Shown here one piece after another: positions 1 through 8,379 of a stretch of DNA of 64,000 nt. The DNA is from JADLEX01 sp964586775. GTDB lineage: Bacteria > Lernaellota > Lernaellaia > JACKCT01. The position numbers and the translations under genes are program-made. The DNA lies in the NCBI GenBank assembly GCA_964586775.1, contig CAZPJD010000184.1, forward strand, positions 62,001-126,000. Direction: 5' to 3'. The notes below the pieces were generated by a model. It did not search any database. It was given only the letters and a program-made list of their open reading frames with translations, and had not been told where the DNA came from. Positions within the stretch are counted from its first letter, which is position 1; every line of letters begins with the position of its first letter.

Positions 1-658
1 TGCGAAGCTGCGCGAGCGCCTGCTCCATCTCCACGATGGAGTTCTCCGTTTCCTTCTTCTCGGCCAGATAACGCACCCGCTCCGCCGTGCCCGCGAGCGC
101 CTCGAGCAGCCGGTCGATCTTGGGATCGTTCATGCGCCCCGAGATGGCCACGAAGCTGCCCTTGACCTCGTCGCTGATGCCTTCGAAATCGACGCCCATC
201 ACTTTTTCGTAAACGTTTTGCACGGCGGCGAAGAGTTCCGCCGTGGACGACGCGCGACCGGGCAGGTATTCGTGCGAAGGCTTGAACGCGATCTCGATCG
301 GCGCGGATTCGGGCGCGCGCGTGATTTCGACGAACTTCATACCCGTGATGCCGGCCATGGCGAGCTGCGCGCGCATGTCGGGCTCGGCCTGCATGGTCTT
401 GTCGGTCTCCATGACGACCTCGATCATGCGGCCGTCCGGCGCGACCTTGATGTCCTTGACCGCCCCGACCACGACGCCCATGAACTTCACGGGCGAGCCG
501 ACCTCGAGCCCCTGCACCGTCTCGTCGAAGTACGTGACGTAAAGGCGCGTCTCCGACAGGAACTTCGACGCCCCTAGCCAGATCAGCGCGCCGACGAGGA
601 TCAGCGTTCCGCCGATGACGAAAAGTCCCACTTTGAATTTGTGCGCTTCGGTCGACAT
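1..658 (-). CDS. mlaD: MlaD/MCE-domain lipid-transport protein (C-terminus beyond window)
   Basis: The first 219 residues are visible; the 3' end lies outside the window. They show a short cytoplasmic tail (MSTEAHKF), one hydrophobic segment at about 9-31, and then an MCE domain at about 35-115 containing GLEVGSPVKFMGVVVG, followed by a charged, probably helical region. In the family, MCE proteins form a hexameric periplasmic channel that hands phospholipids between the inner membrane ABC complex and the outer membrane. It lies 22 bp downstream of the ATPase gene and is the third gene of the mlaE-mlaF-mlaD order, which supports the assignment. The start is the ATG just before the SD-poor gap; no alternative in-frame start precedes the membrane anchor. 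Confidence 0.88.
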   Translation of the reverse strand, partial: MSTEAHKFKVGLFVIGGTLILVGALIWLGASKFLSETRLYVTYFDETVQGLEVGSPVKFMGVVVGAVKDIKVAPDGRMIEVVMETDKTMQAEPDMRAQLAMAGITGMKFVEITRAPESAPIEIAFKPSHEYLPGRASSTAELFAAVQNVYEKVMGVDFEGISDEVKGSFVAISGRMNDPKIDRLLEALAGTAERVRYLAEKKETENSIVEMEQALAQLR

Positions 659-680
659 GCGCTCTCCCGATCCCCCGGTT

Positions 681-1517
681 CTATTTGCCCTTGGTGTGCA
701 GCGACTGCCGGTTGAAGAAGTCGCGCACGAAGGGGTGCGTGTGGTGATCGCGCAGGCCCTCGGGCGTGCCCGTGGCGATGATGTTGCGGACCGATTTGTC
801 GAGCATGATGACGCGCTGGGCGATCGTAAAAATCGAGGCGAGTTCGTGCGTGACGACCACGATCGTGATGCCCAGGGATTTGCTGAGCTGCATGAGCATG
901 TTGTCGAGCTCGACCGACGAGATCGGATCGAGCCCCGCTGACGGTTCGTCGCAAAACAGCAGCCGGGGGTCGAGCGCCATCGCACGGGCCAGCCCCGCGC
1001 GCTTTTTCATGCCGCCGGAGATTTCGTTGGGCAGGTGGTTCTCGAATCCGTGCAGGTTGACCATGTCGAGCTTCATGCGCACGAGGATGTCGATGACGTC
1101 GGGCGACAGATCGGTGTATTCGCGAAGCGGCAGGGCGATGTTTTGGGCGAGCGTCATCGATCCGAACAACGCGCCCGACTGAAACAGGATGCCGACCTTG
1201 CGCAGAATTCGCTCGCGGTCTTCGCCATCGGCCTTGGCGATATCCTCGCCGTCGATCAGGATCTGCCCCGAATACGGTCGTTCGAGCCCGATGATCTGCC
1301 GCAGCAGCGTGGATTTTCCGCAGCCCGAACCGCCGAGGATGACGAAGATCTCGCCTTCGTACACGTCGAACGTCACGCCATTGAGAATCGTCGCGGAACC
1401 GTAACGCACGACGAGATCGCGGACCTGGATAACCGCCTTCCCCGGCGGCGGGTCGAGCACGCCCGTGACGATCCCGCTGTCCTTCGTGGATTCGACCGCC
1501 GCGCTCATCGTCGTCAT
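681..1517 (-). CDS. mlaF: ABC transporter ATPase, MlaF type
   Basis: A 278-residue ABC ATPase that powers the Mla-type lipid transporter at the cytoplasmic face of the inner membrane. Walker A is GGSGCGKST at 62-70, the signature is the Mla-typical ISGGMKKRAGLARA (not the usual LSGGQ), Walker B is LLFCDEP, and the switch His is in VVVTHE. A 25-30-residue N-terminal extension precedes the ABC domain. The start chosen is the ATG that overlaps the permease stop as ATGA; an alternative ATG lies nine bases downstream. Overlap with mlaE upstream and close spacing to mlaD downstream indicate one translationally coupled operon. Confidence 0.93.
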   Translation of the reverse strand: MTTMSAAVESTKDSGIVTGVLDPPPGKAVIQVRDLVVRYGSATILNGVTFDVYEGEIFVILGGSGCGKSTLLRQIIGLERPYSGQILIDGEDIAKADGEDRERILRKVGILFQSGALFGSMTLAQNIALPLREYTDLSPDVIDILVRMKLDMVNLHGFENHLPNEISGGMKKRAGLARAMALDPRLLFCDEPSAGLDPISSVELDNMLMQLSKSLGITIVVVTHELASIFTIAQRVIMLDKSVRNIIATGTPEGLRDHHTHPFVRDFFNRQSLHTKGK

Positions 1518-2674
1518 CCGAAATACGTGAACAACACGGTAAAGACCGCGTCGGCCACGATGATGAGGAATATTCCCGTTACGACCGCGCTGGTGGTGTA
1601 CTGCCCCACGCTGGCCGCGCCGCCGCGCACCTGAAATCCGCGCATGCATCCCACGAGGGCGATGATCATCGCGAACACGGTGCACTTGATCAATCCCTGC
1701 GAGATGTCCCACAGCCCAATCGCCTCGTAACTTTGCGCGATATACGCGCTGAGCGTGACGCCACCCTGCGTGGTGCCGACGATCATGCCGCCGACCAGAC
1801 CGAGAAAATCCGCATAGAGCGTCAGCAGCGGAACCATCAGCACGAGCGCGATGACCTTGGGCACGACCAGAAAACGCACCGGGTCGAAGCCCATCGTGGC
1901 GAGCGCGTCCACCTCCTCGCTCACCTTCATCGTGCCGATCTCCGCGGCGAAGGCCGATCCCGATCGCCCCGCGACGAGGATGCACGTCATGAGCGGTCCG
2001 AGTTCGCGCAGCACCGACAGGCCGACCAGGTCGGCGCAAAAAATGTTCGCGCCGAATTGCGAGAGCTGTAAGACCGCCTGAAAGCCGAGGATCATGCCCA
2101 TCAGCAGCGAGATGAGGCCCACGATGGGCAGGGCGTCGGCCCCCGCGCGCTCCATGTAGTAAAGCGTGTCGCGCCAGCGAACGCTGCCCGGGTGCAGCGC
2201 GGCATGCGTGAGCGCCAAGGTGGCATCGCCGACAAAGACGAACATCTTGCGCACGTCGGCGAGCATATCGAGGGTCTTCTCGCCGATCTCGACCGGCACG
2301 CTGATGGGCTTGGGCGCGACGATTTTCTTCAGTTCGGAGAGCTTCTTGCGATCGACGAGCGAGAGCAGCCCTTCGACGTCGCCGCGCAAACCGATGAGGT
2401 CGAACTCGATCCCGCCTTGGCGGCACGAACGCTCGGTCTCGACCAGAATCGCCGCCCCCGCGCCGTCGATGTACGCGAGCCCGGTCAAGTCGATGACGAG
2501 GCGGCGATGGGGCGAGCGGGCCAGCGCGTGGCCGAGGTCCTCGTGCACCCGATGCGCGTTGGTGATCGACAGCCGCCCGCCGATACGCACGCGCTTCTCC
2601 GAGCCCGTCGCGTCGTCAACGGCAAACTCGTAGGTGGCGGACTCGTCGGGAATGATGGACTTGCGCTTAGCCAT
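1514..2674 (-). CDS. mlaE: STAS-MlaE fusion, lipid ABC transporter permease
   Basis: A 386-residue inner-membrane permease. The N-terminal 110 or so residues form a STAS domain (LVIDLTGLAYIDGAGAAILVE), a job done by the separate protein MlaB in enterobacteria. The rest is a MlaE permease with about five to six hydrophobic segments and the family hallmark LRELGPLMTCILVAGRSG followed by AAEIGTMKVSEEVDAL. Classical MlaE is about 260 residues, so the length is explained by the fusion, which is well known outside gamma-proteobacteria. It is the first gene of the operon with mlaF and mlaD, and a promoter candidate lies about 45 bp upstream. Function is phospholipid transport for outer-membrane asymmetry; direction of transport cannot be read from sequence. 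Confidence 0.93.
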   Translation of the reverse strand: MAKRKSIIPDESATYEFAVDDATGSEKRVRIGGRLSITNAHRVHEDLGHALARSPHRRLVIDLTGLAYIDGAGAAILVETERSCRQGGIEFDLIGLRGDVEGLLSLVDRKKLSELKKIVAPKPISVPVEIGEKTLDMLADVRKMFVFVGDATLALTHAALHPGSVRWRDTLYYMERAGADALPIVGLISLLMGMILGFQAVLQLSQFGANIFCADLVGLSVLRELGPLMTCILVAGRSGSAFAAEIGTMKVSEEVDALATMGFDPVRFLVVPKVIALVLMVPLLTLYADFLGLVGGMIVGTTQGGVTLSAYIAQSYEAIGLWDISQGLIKCTVFAMIIALVGCMRGFQVRGGAASVGQYTTSAVVTGIFLIIVADAVFTVLFTYFG

Positions 2675-2982
2675 CGCCGGTCGGGCAACCTCAATCTTCA
2701 GGGGATCTCGATGGAAGGCCGCATCTTAGGGAAAAAGCGGCAATCCGTAAATTGAACCGACGACTTTGGGAACGCGGGGGGGCGCCAGGACTGTGACCGG
2801 CTTCACGAACCATTGGCGTGAACGAGCCGTTCGCCAAATTTTCGCCGCGCCGCATCAAGTCGACCGGCGAAAACGCCGATTTCATGGCGTATTCTCACGC
2901 AGGTTCTATCGGGTCGCCGGGCCGCGTGGTAGATTGCGCCTGTCCCGACCAGTGCGGAGAGAAACGGCGAAGGGAGCCGAAG
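2675..2982. other. Divergent intergenic region mlaE / glmS
   Basis: About 308 bp between the divergently read mlaE and glmS. It should hold both promoters; only the minus-strand candidate described separately is convincing. The glmS ribosome-binding site (AGGGAGC) lies at the right end. No open frame here has a family match that I recognise. I see no ribozyme-like glmS core, as expected for a Gram-negative. Confidence 0.6.
2723..2751 (-). promoter_or_regulatory. Sigma-70-like promoter for the mlaEFD operon
   Basis: Read on the minus strand: -35 TTTACG (4 of 6 to consensus), 17-bp spacer containing a T-run, -10 TAAGAT (4 of 6). The predicted start site is about 40 bases before the mlaE ATG. 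Spacing is ideal but both hexamers are imperfect, so this is a candidate only. Confidence 0.4.
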
Positions 2983-4812
2983 ATGTGCGGAATCGTGGGA
3001 TACGTCGGCCATCGCAACTCGGTGGACGTGCTGTTGGAAGGGCTGCGTAAGCTCGAATACCGGGGCTACGACTCCGCCGGCGTGGCGCTCCTCGGCAATG
3101 GCGAGATTCTGCTGCGCCGCAGCGTCGGCAAGCTCGTGAATCTCGAAATGAGCCTGCGCGACGACCCGCTGTCGAGCCCCGTCGGCGTCGGCCACACGCG
3201 CTGGGCCACGCACGGCGCGCCCACCGAGCACAACGCGCATCCCCACGTCGTCAACGGCGTGGCCATCGTTCACAACGGCATCATCGAGAACCACACCGAG
3301 CTGCGCGAGGAGTTCGTCGCGGCGGGGCGCGACATCAAGAGCGAGACCGACACCGAGCTCGTCGCGCACCTCATCGACATCGCCCGCTCGCGCGGCCTCG
3401 GACTGCTCGACGCCGTGCGCGAGGCGCTTTCGCGCGTCGAAGGCGTTTACGCGTTGCTCGTCGTCAGCCCGACCGAGCCCGATCAGATCATCGCCGCGCG
3501 CAAGTCGAGCCCGCTGATCCTGGGCATCGGCGACGGCGAGAATTTCATCGCGTCGGACGTGCCCGCGCTGCTGCGTTACACGAACCGCGTGATCTATCTG
3601 GAAGACGACGACATCGCACTCGTGCGCCGCGAAGGCGTGCAGGTGTGGAAGCTCGACGGCACACCTCAGCAGCACGTGGTGAAGACGATCGACATGAACC
3701 CCGTGGCCGCCGAAAAAGAGGGCCACAAGCACTTCATGCACAAGGAGATCCACGAGCAGCCCCGCGCGTTCATCGCGGCCATGGAGGACCGTTTTCAGGT
3801 CCCCGAGGGCGACGTGGTCTTCGACGGCGGCGGCCTCGAGGCCATCAACGCCACAGAGGTGCAGCGCGTCGTGCTGCTCGCATGCGGCACCGCGTGGCAC
3901 GCCGCGCAGGTTGGCCGATTCTACATCGAGTCGATCGCGGGGATTCCGTGCGAGGTCGATCTGGCGAGCGAATACCGCTATCGCGATCCCATCGTCGAGC
4001 CGGGCACGTTGGCCATTGCCGTGTCGCAAAGCGGCGAGACGGCCGACACGCTGGCCGCTTTGCGCGAGGTGAAACGCCGGGGCGCGCTTTCGATCGCCGT
4101 GTGCAACGTTCCCGAATCCACCATCGCACGCACCGCCGACGGCGTCTGCTACACGCACGCCGGTCCCGAGATCGGCGTCGCCTCGACCAAGGCGTTCATC
4201 ACGCAGGTCGCCGTGTTGCTGCTCATCTCGATCTGGCTCGGGCGGCGAAGCGGCAATTTGTCGCAAAAGCGCGCCAAGGAATTGCTGGAAGAAATGTCGC
4301 ACATGCCGATCCGGCTTCAGGAGGTGCTGGCGTCGGAGCCGCAGGTGCGCGAGATCGCACGGTGGTCGCGCAACATGCGCGGGTATCTGTTCATCGGTCG
4401 CCACGCGAATCACTGGATCGCGATGGAAGGCGCGCTCAAGCTCAAGGAAATCAGCTACCTGCACGCCGAGGGGTACGCGGCGGGCGAGATGAAGCACGGA
4501 CCCATCGCGCTCATCGACGAGGAGATGCTCGTCGTCGCCATCGCGCCGGCGTCGCGCGTGTACGAAAAGATGCTCTCAAACCTGGAGGAAGCGCGGGCGC
4601 GCGGCGGCAAGCTCTTCGCCATCGTCACGCGCGGGCGCCACTCGTTGCATGGGCGCGTGGACCGGCTGATCGAGGTCCCCCCGTGCGACGAACTGCTATC
4701 GCCGATCCTGACCGTGCTGCCGCTGCAACTGCTGGCGTACCACATCGCCGACCTGCAGGGCACCGACGTCGATCAGCCGCGCAACCTGGCCAAGAGCGTG
4801 ACGGTGGAGTGA
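2983..4812 (+). CDS. glmS: Glucosamine-6-phosphate synthase (isomerising)
   Basis: A 609-residue enzyme, the normal length for GlmS. It makes glucosamine-6-phosphate from fructose-6-phosphate and glutamine, the entry step to UDP-GlcNAc for peptidoglycan and LPS. The N-terminal glutaminase begins MCGIVGYVG, so Cys2 becomes the catalytic N-terminal nucleophile, and carries the GHTRWATHG motif near residue 70. Two SIS sugar-isomerase domains follow (SQSGETADTL in the first; EGYAAGEMKHGPIALID in the second), and the protein ends DQPRNLAKSVTVE, the typical family tail. The start is fixed by Cys2; upstream in-frame ATGs would bury it. An AGGGAGC ribosome-binding site precedes it. It appears monocistronic. 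Confidence 0.98.
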   Translation: MCGIVGYVGHRNSVDVLLEGLRKLEYRGYDSAGVALLGNGEILLRRSVGKLVNLEMSLRDDPLSSPVGVGHTRWATHGAPTEHNAHPHVVNGVAIVHNGIIENHTELREEFVAAGRDIKSETDTELVAHLIDIARSRGLGLLDAVREALSRVEGVYALLVVSPTEPDQIIAARKSSPLILGIGDGENFIASDVPALLRYTNRVIYLEDDDIALVRREGVQVWKLDGTPQQHVVKTIDMNPVAAEKEGHKHFMHKEIHEQPRAFIAAMEDRFQVPEGDVVFDGGGLEAINATEVQRVVLLACGTAWHAAQVGRFYIESIAGIPCEVDLASEYRYRDPIVEPGTLAIAVSQSGETADTLAALREVKRRGALSIAVCNVPESTIARTADGVCYTHAGPEIGVASTKAFITQVAVLLLISIWLGRRSGNLSQKRAKELLEEMSHMPIRLQEVLASEPQVREIARWSRNMRGYLFIGRHANHWIAMEGALKLKEISYLHAEGYAAGEMKHGPIALIDEEMLVVAIAPASRVYEKMLSNLEEARARGGKLFAIVTRGRHSLHGRVDRLIEVPPCDELLSPILTVLPLQLLAYHIADLQGTDVDQPRNLAKSVTVE

Positions 4813-4829
4813 GGGCGCGGCGTCGTTTT

Positions 4830-4860
4830 CGCCCCCCCAACCCTCCCACGGGGGGGGGCG
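4830..4860. repeat. C-tract/G-tract inverted repeat downstream of glmS
   Basis: A run CGCCCCCCC is answered ten or so bases later by GGGGGGGCG, giving a 9-bp all-GC stem between glmS and the hibernation-factor gene. It has no T-tract on the plus strand, so it is a poor intrinsic terminator, but it could pause polymerase or protect the glmS 3' end. Homopolymer tracts this long are also prone to sequencing or replication slippage. Confidence 0.45.
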
Positions 4861-5006
4861 GGACAATTGCAAGGAATCTCATGGATCTTGCGGCTCGGCG
4901 GGGGTACACTCGCCTTGGAGGGTGAGCCGCGCGTCGGGGGAGCGCACAAACCATCCGACTGTCGTGGCCGCCCAGCGTCAAACGCGTTTTGTGCAGGAGG
5001 TTCGGC

Positions 5007-5363
5007 ATGAACATCGAGCTCAAAGCCCGCCGCGTCGCCATCAAACCCCGCATGATCGAACACGTGGACAAGCGTCTCTCGCTCGCGCTCGACCGCTTCT
5101 CGCGCGAGATCCGCGGCGCCGTCGTTCGCATCGAGCGCAGCTCCGGCGAGTCGCCGTCGTTTAGCGCCAGTGTTCAGATCTCGCTGGTGGACGGTGGGCG
5201 CGTGCTGGTGACCGAGCGCCACGCCGAGTGGGAAACGGCGATCGACCTCGCGTCCGACCGCGCGCGTCACGCGCTTTCCCGCGGCCTTGGCCGCCGCCAT
5301 GCGGTCACGCGCACGCGCGACCAGATCCCGTGGATGCCGCCCGTCAAGGACGCCCGCGCGTAG
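5007..5363 (+). CDS. hpf: Short HPF/RaiA-family ribosome hibernation protein
   Basis: A 118-residue protein beginning MNIELKARR, with the beta-alpha-beta-beta-beta-alpha pattern of ribosome-associated inhibitor A/HPF: a helix rich in basic residues (MIEHVDKRLSLALDRF), strands around VRIERSSG and ASVQISLVDG, and a C-terminal helix AIDLASDRARHAL. Family members bind the 30S decoding centre in stationary phase and block mRNA and tRNA. The long-HPF C-terminal dimerisation domain is absent. AGGAGG sits six bases before the ATG, which decides this start over an in-frame ATG 18 bases upstream. It stands alone between glmS and a convergent membrane-protein gene. The family match is by fold pattern rather than by a strong signature. 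Confidence 0.75.
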   Translation: MNIELKARRVAIKPRMIEHVDKRLSLALDRFSREIRGAVVRIERSSGESPSFSASVQISLVDGGRVLVTERHAEWETAIDLASDRARHALSRGLGRRHAVTRTRDQIPWMPPVKDARA

Positions 5364-5386
5364 TTTCGATTCGTGACAATCCGATA

Positions 5387-5415
5387 TCCGCCCCGCCGCT
5401 TTTTGGCGGGGCGGA
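5387..5415. terminator. Bidirectional hairpin between convergent genes
   Basis: An 11-bp perfect stem (TCCGCCCCGCC / GGCGGGGCGGA) with a T-rich loop lies between the stops of the hibernation-protein gene and the convergent membrane-protein gene. There is no clear U-tract after it on either strand, so it may act with Rho or as a 3' end stabiliser. Confidence 0.55.
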
Positions 5416-5421
5416 CCTGCG

Positions 5422-7008
5422 TCAGGGGGACTCGGGCGCATCCCAACGGCAACGGTAAACGGTGTAACGCTTTTCGGGTATTCGCCCCGCTTCGCTCTGC
5501 CAGACACTCTCCAACACGCCACGCTTGATCTCATCGCCGAACCGAAAAAACGCCGTGTTCGCCGCATCGAACATGACTAGCCAAGCCGGGCGGCGCGATT
5601 CGATCACTTTCCACAGCGCCCGCTTCGAGATGTCCTCGCGATTCGCCGCCGCCGTTTCCGGGTCGATCAGGCCGACCAGATCGAGCACCGGCCGGTGAGC
5701 GATGTCGACGATCGCGCCGATGTCGTGCGCCGCAACCAGGTCGTCCGGCGCGGTGTTTTCGCGCAGCCAATCCGCCGTCGCGACCACCGACACGCGCGTT
5801 TGACGCAGGTCGCCCACGAAGTTGCGCCGCGCGGCGGCGACATCGAGCACGAGAAAAAGCGCGAACGCGACGAGGATGCGGCGAACGCGACCAGGATCGG
5901 CACTCGCCGACCACAATGCGAACCCGATCGCCGCCATCGGCAGAAGCAGCGCGAGCACGGGCATCTGGTAGCGCAACCAGTACATCCGCAATCCCGCGGG
6001 GAAAAACACCGCGCCCGCGTAAAACATCGTTGCGAAGGCGAGCGGTGCGCGCAGCGCCGGGCGCGCAATCGGCTCGCGTCGCCACGCCAACGCGGCGAGG
6101 ACCACGAACGGCGCGTGCCGGATCGTAAAACGCAGGATGCCGCCGAGGTACGCGCCCGTCGAACGCAGCGCGCGGTCGTCGATGTCGAGGCGAAAGAACG
6201 CCGCCTTGACCGCGCCGGTGTCGCTCCACCACGAGCCGGTGTGCGCGTGGTACGCGAACGCAAACGGAGCGAGGAGCGCGGCGACCAGCAAGGCTTCGCC
6301 GGCGATGGCCGCAATACTTCGCCACCGTCGGTTCGCGATCGCGCTCCACGCCTCGTCCCCCCACAGCGCCGCCGCGACGAGGAATCCTTCCGGCCGCGTG
6401 GCGATGGCGGATGCAATCAGCAATCCACGCAGCACCCGCGGCCACAATGAGTGCTCGACACCGAGGGCGACGACATGCGCGGCGAACGACGCCAGAACAA
6501 GCGCCACGAAAAACGTCGTCTCCATCCCCGAGAGCGAGTGCAGCGTGAGGTAGCCGGATGCCGCGGTCAGGATCGCCGCCCACCACGCGGCCCGTCGCCG
6601 CTGGTCGGGCGACGAAGAACTCATCCACGCGAGGCCGAGAAACGCCGCGAAGACGACCGCCAGCGCATGCGCCGCGATCCCGATGGCTCGCGCCGCGTGC
6701 TCGACGCCGATGACGCGGCCGGCGATCGCGACGAGCGCCACGTGCAGCGGGCTCGTGACGCCCCGCCAGGGCTGGTCGGGGACAACAGCGAGCACGCCGC
6801 GTTCGGCGAGATAGCGCGCCGCCGCGAGCGTGATGTGGCTGTCGTCGAAGGGAAACAGTCCCCGGTCGCGCGTGGCGAGAAACGCCGACGTCGTCACGGC
6901 GAAGATCAGGGCGACTCCGGCGAGCCGGAAACCGAAAGCGCGCGATCGGAGCATACGGTATCGTACGAACGGCGCATCCCTGCGTCGAGATGCCTCATCA
7001 CCCGCCAT
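5422..7008 (-). CDS. Polytopic membrane protein, GT-C glycosyltransferase-like
   Basis: A 528-residue integral membrane protein with about ten hydrophobic segments, the first at about 25-45. Right after it comes FPFDDSHITLAAARYL, a periplasmic loop with paired acidic residues of the kind seen in GT-C (ArnT/PMT/GT39-like) lipid-linked sugar transferases; a soluble C-terminal domain (from about residue 420) follows the last helix. In this superfamily the enzyme uses a polyprenyl-phosphate sugar outside the inner membrane. The start is the ATG preceded by CAGGAG; the frame stays open further upstream but reads through a short tandem repeat that is not periodic in codons. Substrate is unknown. 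Monocistronic, divergent from the acyltransferase gene. Confidence 0.65.
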   Translation of the reverse strand: MAGDEASRRRDAPFVRYRMLRSRAFGFRLAGVALIFAVTTSAFLATRDRGLFPFDDSHITLAAARYLAERGVLAVVPDQPWRGVTSPLHVALVAIAGRVIGVEHAARAIGIAAHALAVVFAAFLGLAWMSSSSPDQRRRAAWWAAILTAASGYLTLHSLSGMETTFFVALVLASFAAHVVALGVEHSLWPRVLRGLLIASAIATRPEGFLVAAALWGDEAWSAIANRRWRSIAAIAGEALLVAALLAPFAFAYHAHTGSWWSDTGAVKAAFFRLDIDDRALRSTGAYLGGILRFTIRHAPFVVLAALAWRREPIARPALRAPLAFATMFYAGAVFFPAGLRMYWLRYQMPVLALLLPMAAIGFALWSASADPGRVRRILVAFALFLVLDVAAARRNFVGDLRQTRVSVVATADWLRENTAPDDLVAAHDIGAIVDIAHRPVLDLVGLIDPETAAANREDISKRALWKVIESRRPAWLVMFDAANTAFFRFGDEIKRGVLESVWQSEAGRIPEKRYTVYRCRWDAPESP

Positions 7009-7021
7009 CGATCGCTCCTGG

Positions 7022-7067
7022 TTGTCTCGCTCGCCATGTTGTCGCGCTCGACACATTGTCGCGCTCG
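7022..7067. repeat. Three tandem 17-bp repeats in a divergent promoter region
   Basis: Three copies of TTGTCGCGCTCG spaced exactly 17 bp apart (starts at 7022, 7039 and 7056; the first copy has one mismatch) lie just upstream of the membrane-protein start. The intervening five bases differ. Because 17 is not a multiple of three, it is not a coding repeat. It could be an array of protein-binding sites or a 5' UTR element. Confidence 0.7.
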
Positions 7068-7113
7068 ATACTTGATGCCCGGCGCGATTTCCCCTAAAGG
7101 AACGGCGTTCGCG

Positions 7114-7150
7114 GGGACGGCACTTCGGCCGTCCCTTCTTTTCGCTTTTT
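7114..7150 (+). terminator. Leader hairpin with T-rich tail before the acyltransferase gene
   Basis: GGGACGGC and GCCGTCCC pair around a six-base loop (ACTTCG) and are followed by TTCTTTTCGCTTTTT on the plus strand. That is the form of an intrinsic terminator, yet it lies in front of the acyltransferase start rather than after any plus-strand gene. It is therefore either an attenuator in that gene's leader or a stop for transcripts leaking from the divergent promoter. Confidence 0.55.
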
Positions 7151-7176
7151 GGCGACATGTACGCGGGAGATATTCG

Positions 7177-8025
7177 TTGTCGAGCAACCACGTGACCAAG
7201 CCGTCGCGCTGGGAGATGGGGGCGGTGTCGAGGATTCTCGCGCCGTGGCGGGCTTTCGTGCGTCCGGTCATCTTCGGCGGCGAGAACATCCCCGCCGATC
7301 GCCCACTCCTGTTCATCGGCAACCATAGCCTCTTCGCGTTCTTCGATTCGATGTTCATGTTCGAGGAGCTGTACTTTCGCCACGACATCTACCTGCACGC
7401 GCTGGGCGACCGGGCGCATTTTCAGGTCCCCGTCTGGCGCGAGATCATGGCGCACTTCGGCGTGCTCGAAGGCACGCACGAACACGCGGCGCGACTATTG
7501 GGCGCGGGGGAGTGCGTGCTGATCTTTCCGGGCGGCGCGCGCGAGGCGTTCAAACAGCGCGGCGAGGCGAATCAGGTGATCTGGAAGGACCGCGTCGGGT
7601 TTGCACGTTTCGCGATCCGCTACGGCTGCTCCATCATTCCGTTTTCCGCCGTGGGAGCGGACGAGCTTTACCGTGTGGTGATCGACTCGCCCGCGATCAT
7701 GAAAACGCCGATCGGCAAGGCGATCGCGGCACTGGGAATCCGGCCCGACGCGGTGCTGCCCATCGTCCGCGGCGTCGGGCCTACGCTGATCCCGCGGCGC
7801 GAACGAGTCTATATTCGTCTCGGCAAACCGATTGCCACAGCGCGGTACGGCGGCCGTTTCGACGACCTCGACGCCGCGCGCGAACTGCGCGACACCGTGA
7901 GGGACGAGGTGCGCCGGGGCATCGACGCGATGCTGCGCTATCGCGAAACGGACCCCGAACGCCACCGATGGCCCCGGCTGGGAGAGATCTTCGACAACGA
8001 GCGAAGACCGGATCTGATCGCGTGA
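7177..8025 (+). CDS. Acyltransferase, DGAT2/TMEM68-like PlsC superfamily
   Basis: A 282-residue membrane-associated acyltransferase. The catalytic block is GNHSLFAFFDSMF (His with a following Asp, more widely spaced than the standard HX4D), and the glycerolipid-binding block is FPGGAREAFKQRGEANQVIW with KDRVGFARFA, the pattern of the DGAT/phytyl-ester-synthase/TMEM68 branch rather than PlsC proper. It probably transfers an acyl chain to a lipid or lipid-like alcohol at the inner membrane; the acceptor is unknown. I chose TTG at 7177 because GGGAGA sits six bases upstream; GTG at 7192 and ATG at 7216 are alternatives. A terminator-like hairpin lies in its leader, and a rhodanese gene follows 24 bp downstream. 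Confidence 0.8.
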   Translation: MSSNHVTKPSRWEMGAVSRILAPWRAFVRPVIFGGENIPADRPLLFIGNHSLFAFFDSMFMFEELYFRHDIYLHALGDRAHFQVPVWREIMAHFGVLEGTHEHAARLLGAGECVLIFPGGAREAFKQRGEANQVIWKDRVGFARFAIRYGCSIIPFSAVGADELYRVVIDSPAIMKTPIGKAIAALGIRPDAVLPIVRGVGPTLIPRRERVYIRLGKPIATARYGGRFDDLDAARELRDTVRDEVRRGIDAMLRYRETDPERHRWPRLGEIFDNERRPDLIA

Positions 8026-8049
8026 ATTCCGCGCGAGGGAGCCATTTGC

Positions 8050-8379
8050 ATGTACGACGAGCCCGAGATTTGCGAGATCGACGTTCAGGAAGCCAAGCGC
8101 CGCTTCGATGCAAAGGCGGCCGTCTTCGTCGACGTGCGCATGGGACGCGACTACGCGTTCGCCCACGTGCCCGGCGCGTTGCACCTGCGCGACGACAACG
8201 TCGAGGACTTCATCGAAAAGACGCCCAAGACCACGCCCGTGGTCGTCTACTGCTACCACGGCTACGTGAGCGTCGGCGGCGCGGGGTTCCTGCGTTCGCG
8301 CGGGTTCACCGACGTGTGCAGCATCGCCGGCGGATTCGAGGCGTGGCGACCGCTTTTCCCGACGGAGAAATCCGCTTAG
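8050..8379 (+). CDS. Single-domain rhodanese, GlpE-like
   Basis: A 109-residue single-domain sulfurtransferase. VFVDVRMGRDYAFAHVPGA is the CH2A-type motif and VVVYCYHGYVSVGGAGF holds the active-site loop with nucleophile Cys68; IAGGFEAW near the end is characteristic of GlpE. The family moves sulfane sulfur from thiosulfate to cyanide or thiols; the physiological acceptor is not evident. GAGGGAGCC precedes the ATG. It follows the acyltransferase closely and its stop overlaps by a few bases that of the convergent SDR gene. Confidence 0.9.
   Translation: MYDEPEICEIDVQEAKRRFDAKAAVFVDVRMGRDYAFAHVPGALHLRDDNVEDFIEKTPKTTPVVVYCYHGYVSVGGAGFLRSRGFTDVCSIAGGFEAWRPLFPTEKSA

Noticed and set aside
2760..2982. 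glmS ribozyme or riboswitch
   Set aside because: No recognisable core or doubled pseudoknot; that ribozyme is restricted mainly to Gram-positives.
4830..4860. C/G-tract as a strong rho-independent terminator
   Set aside because: There is no T-tract following the stem on the plus strand; kept only as a repeat.
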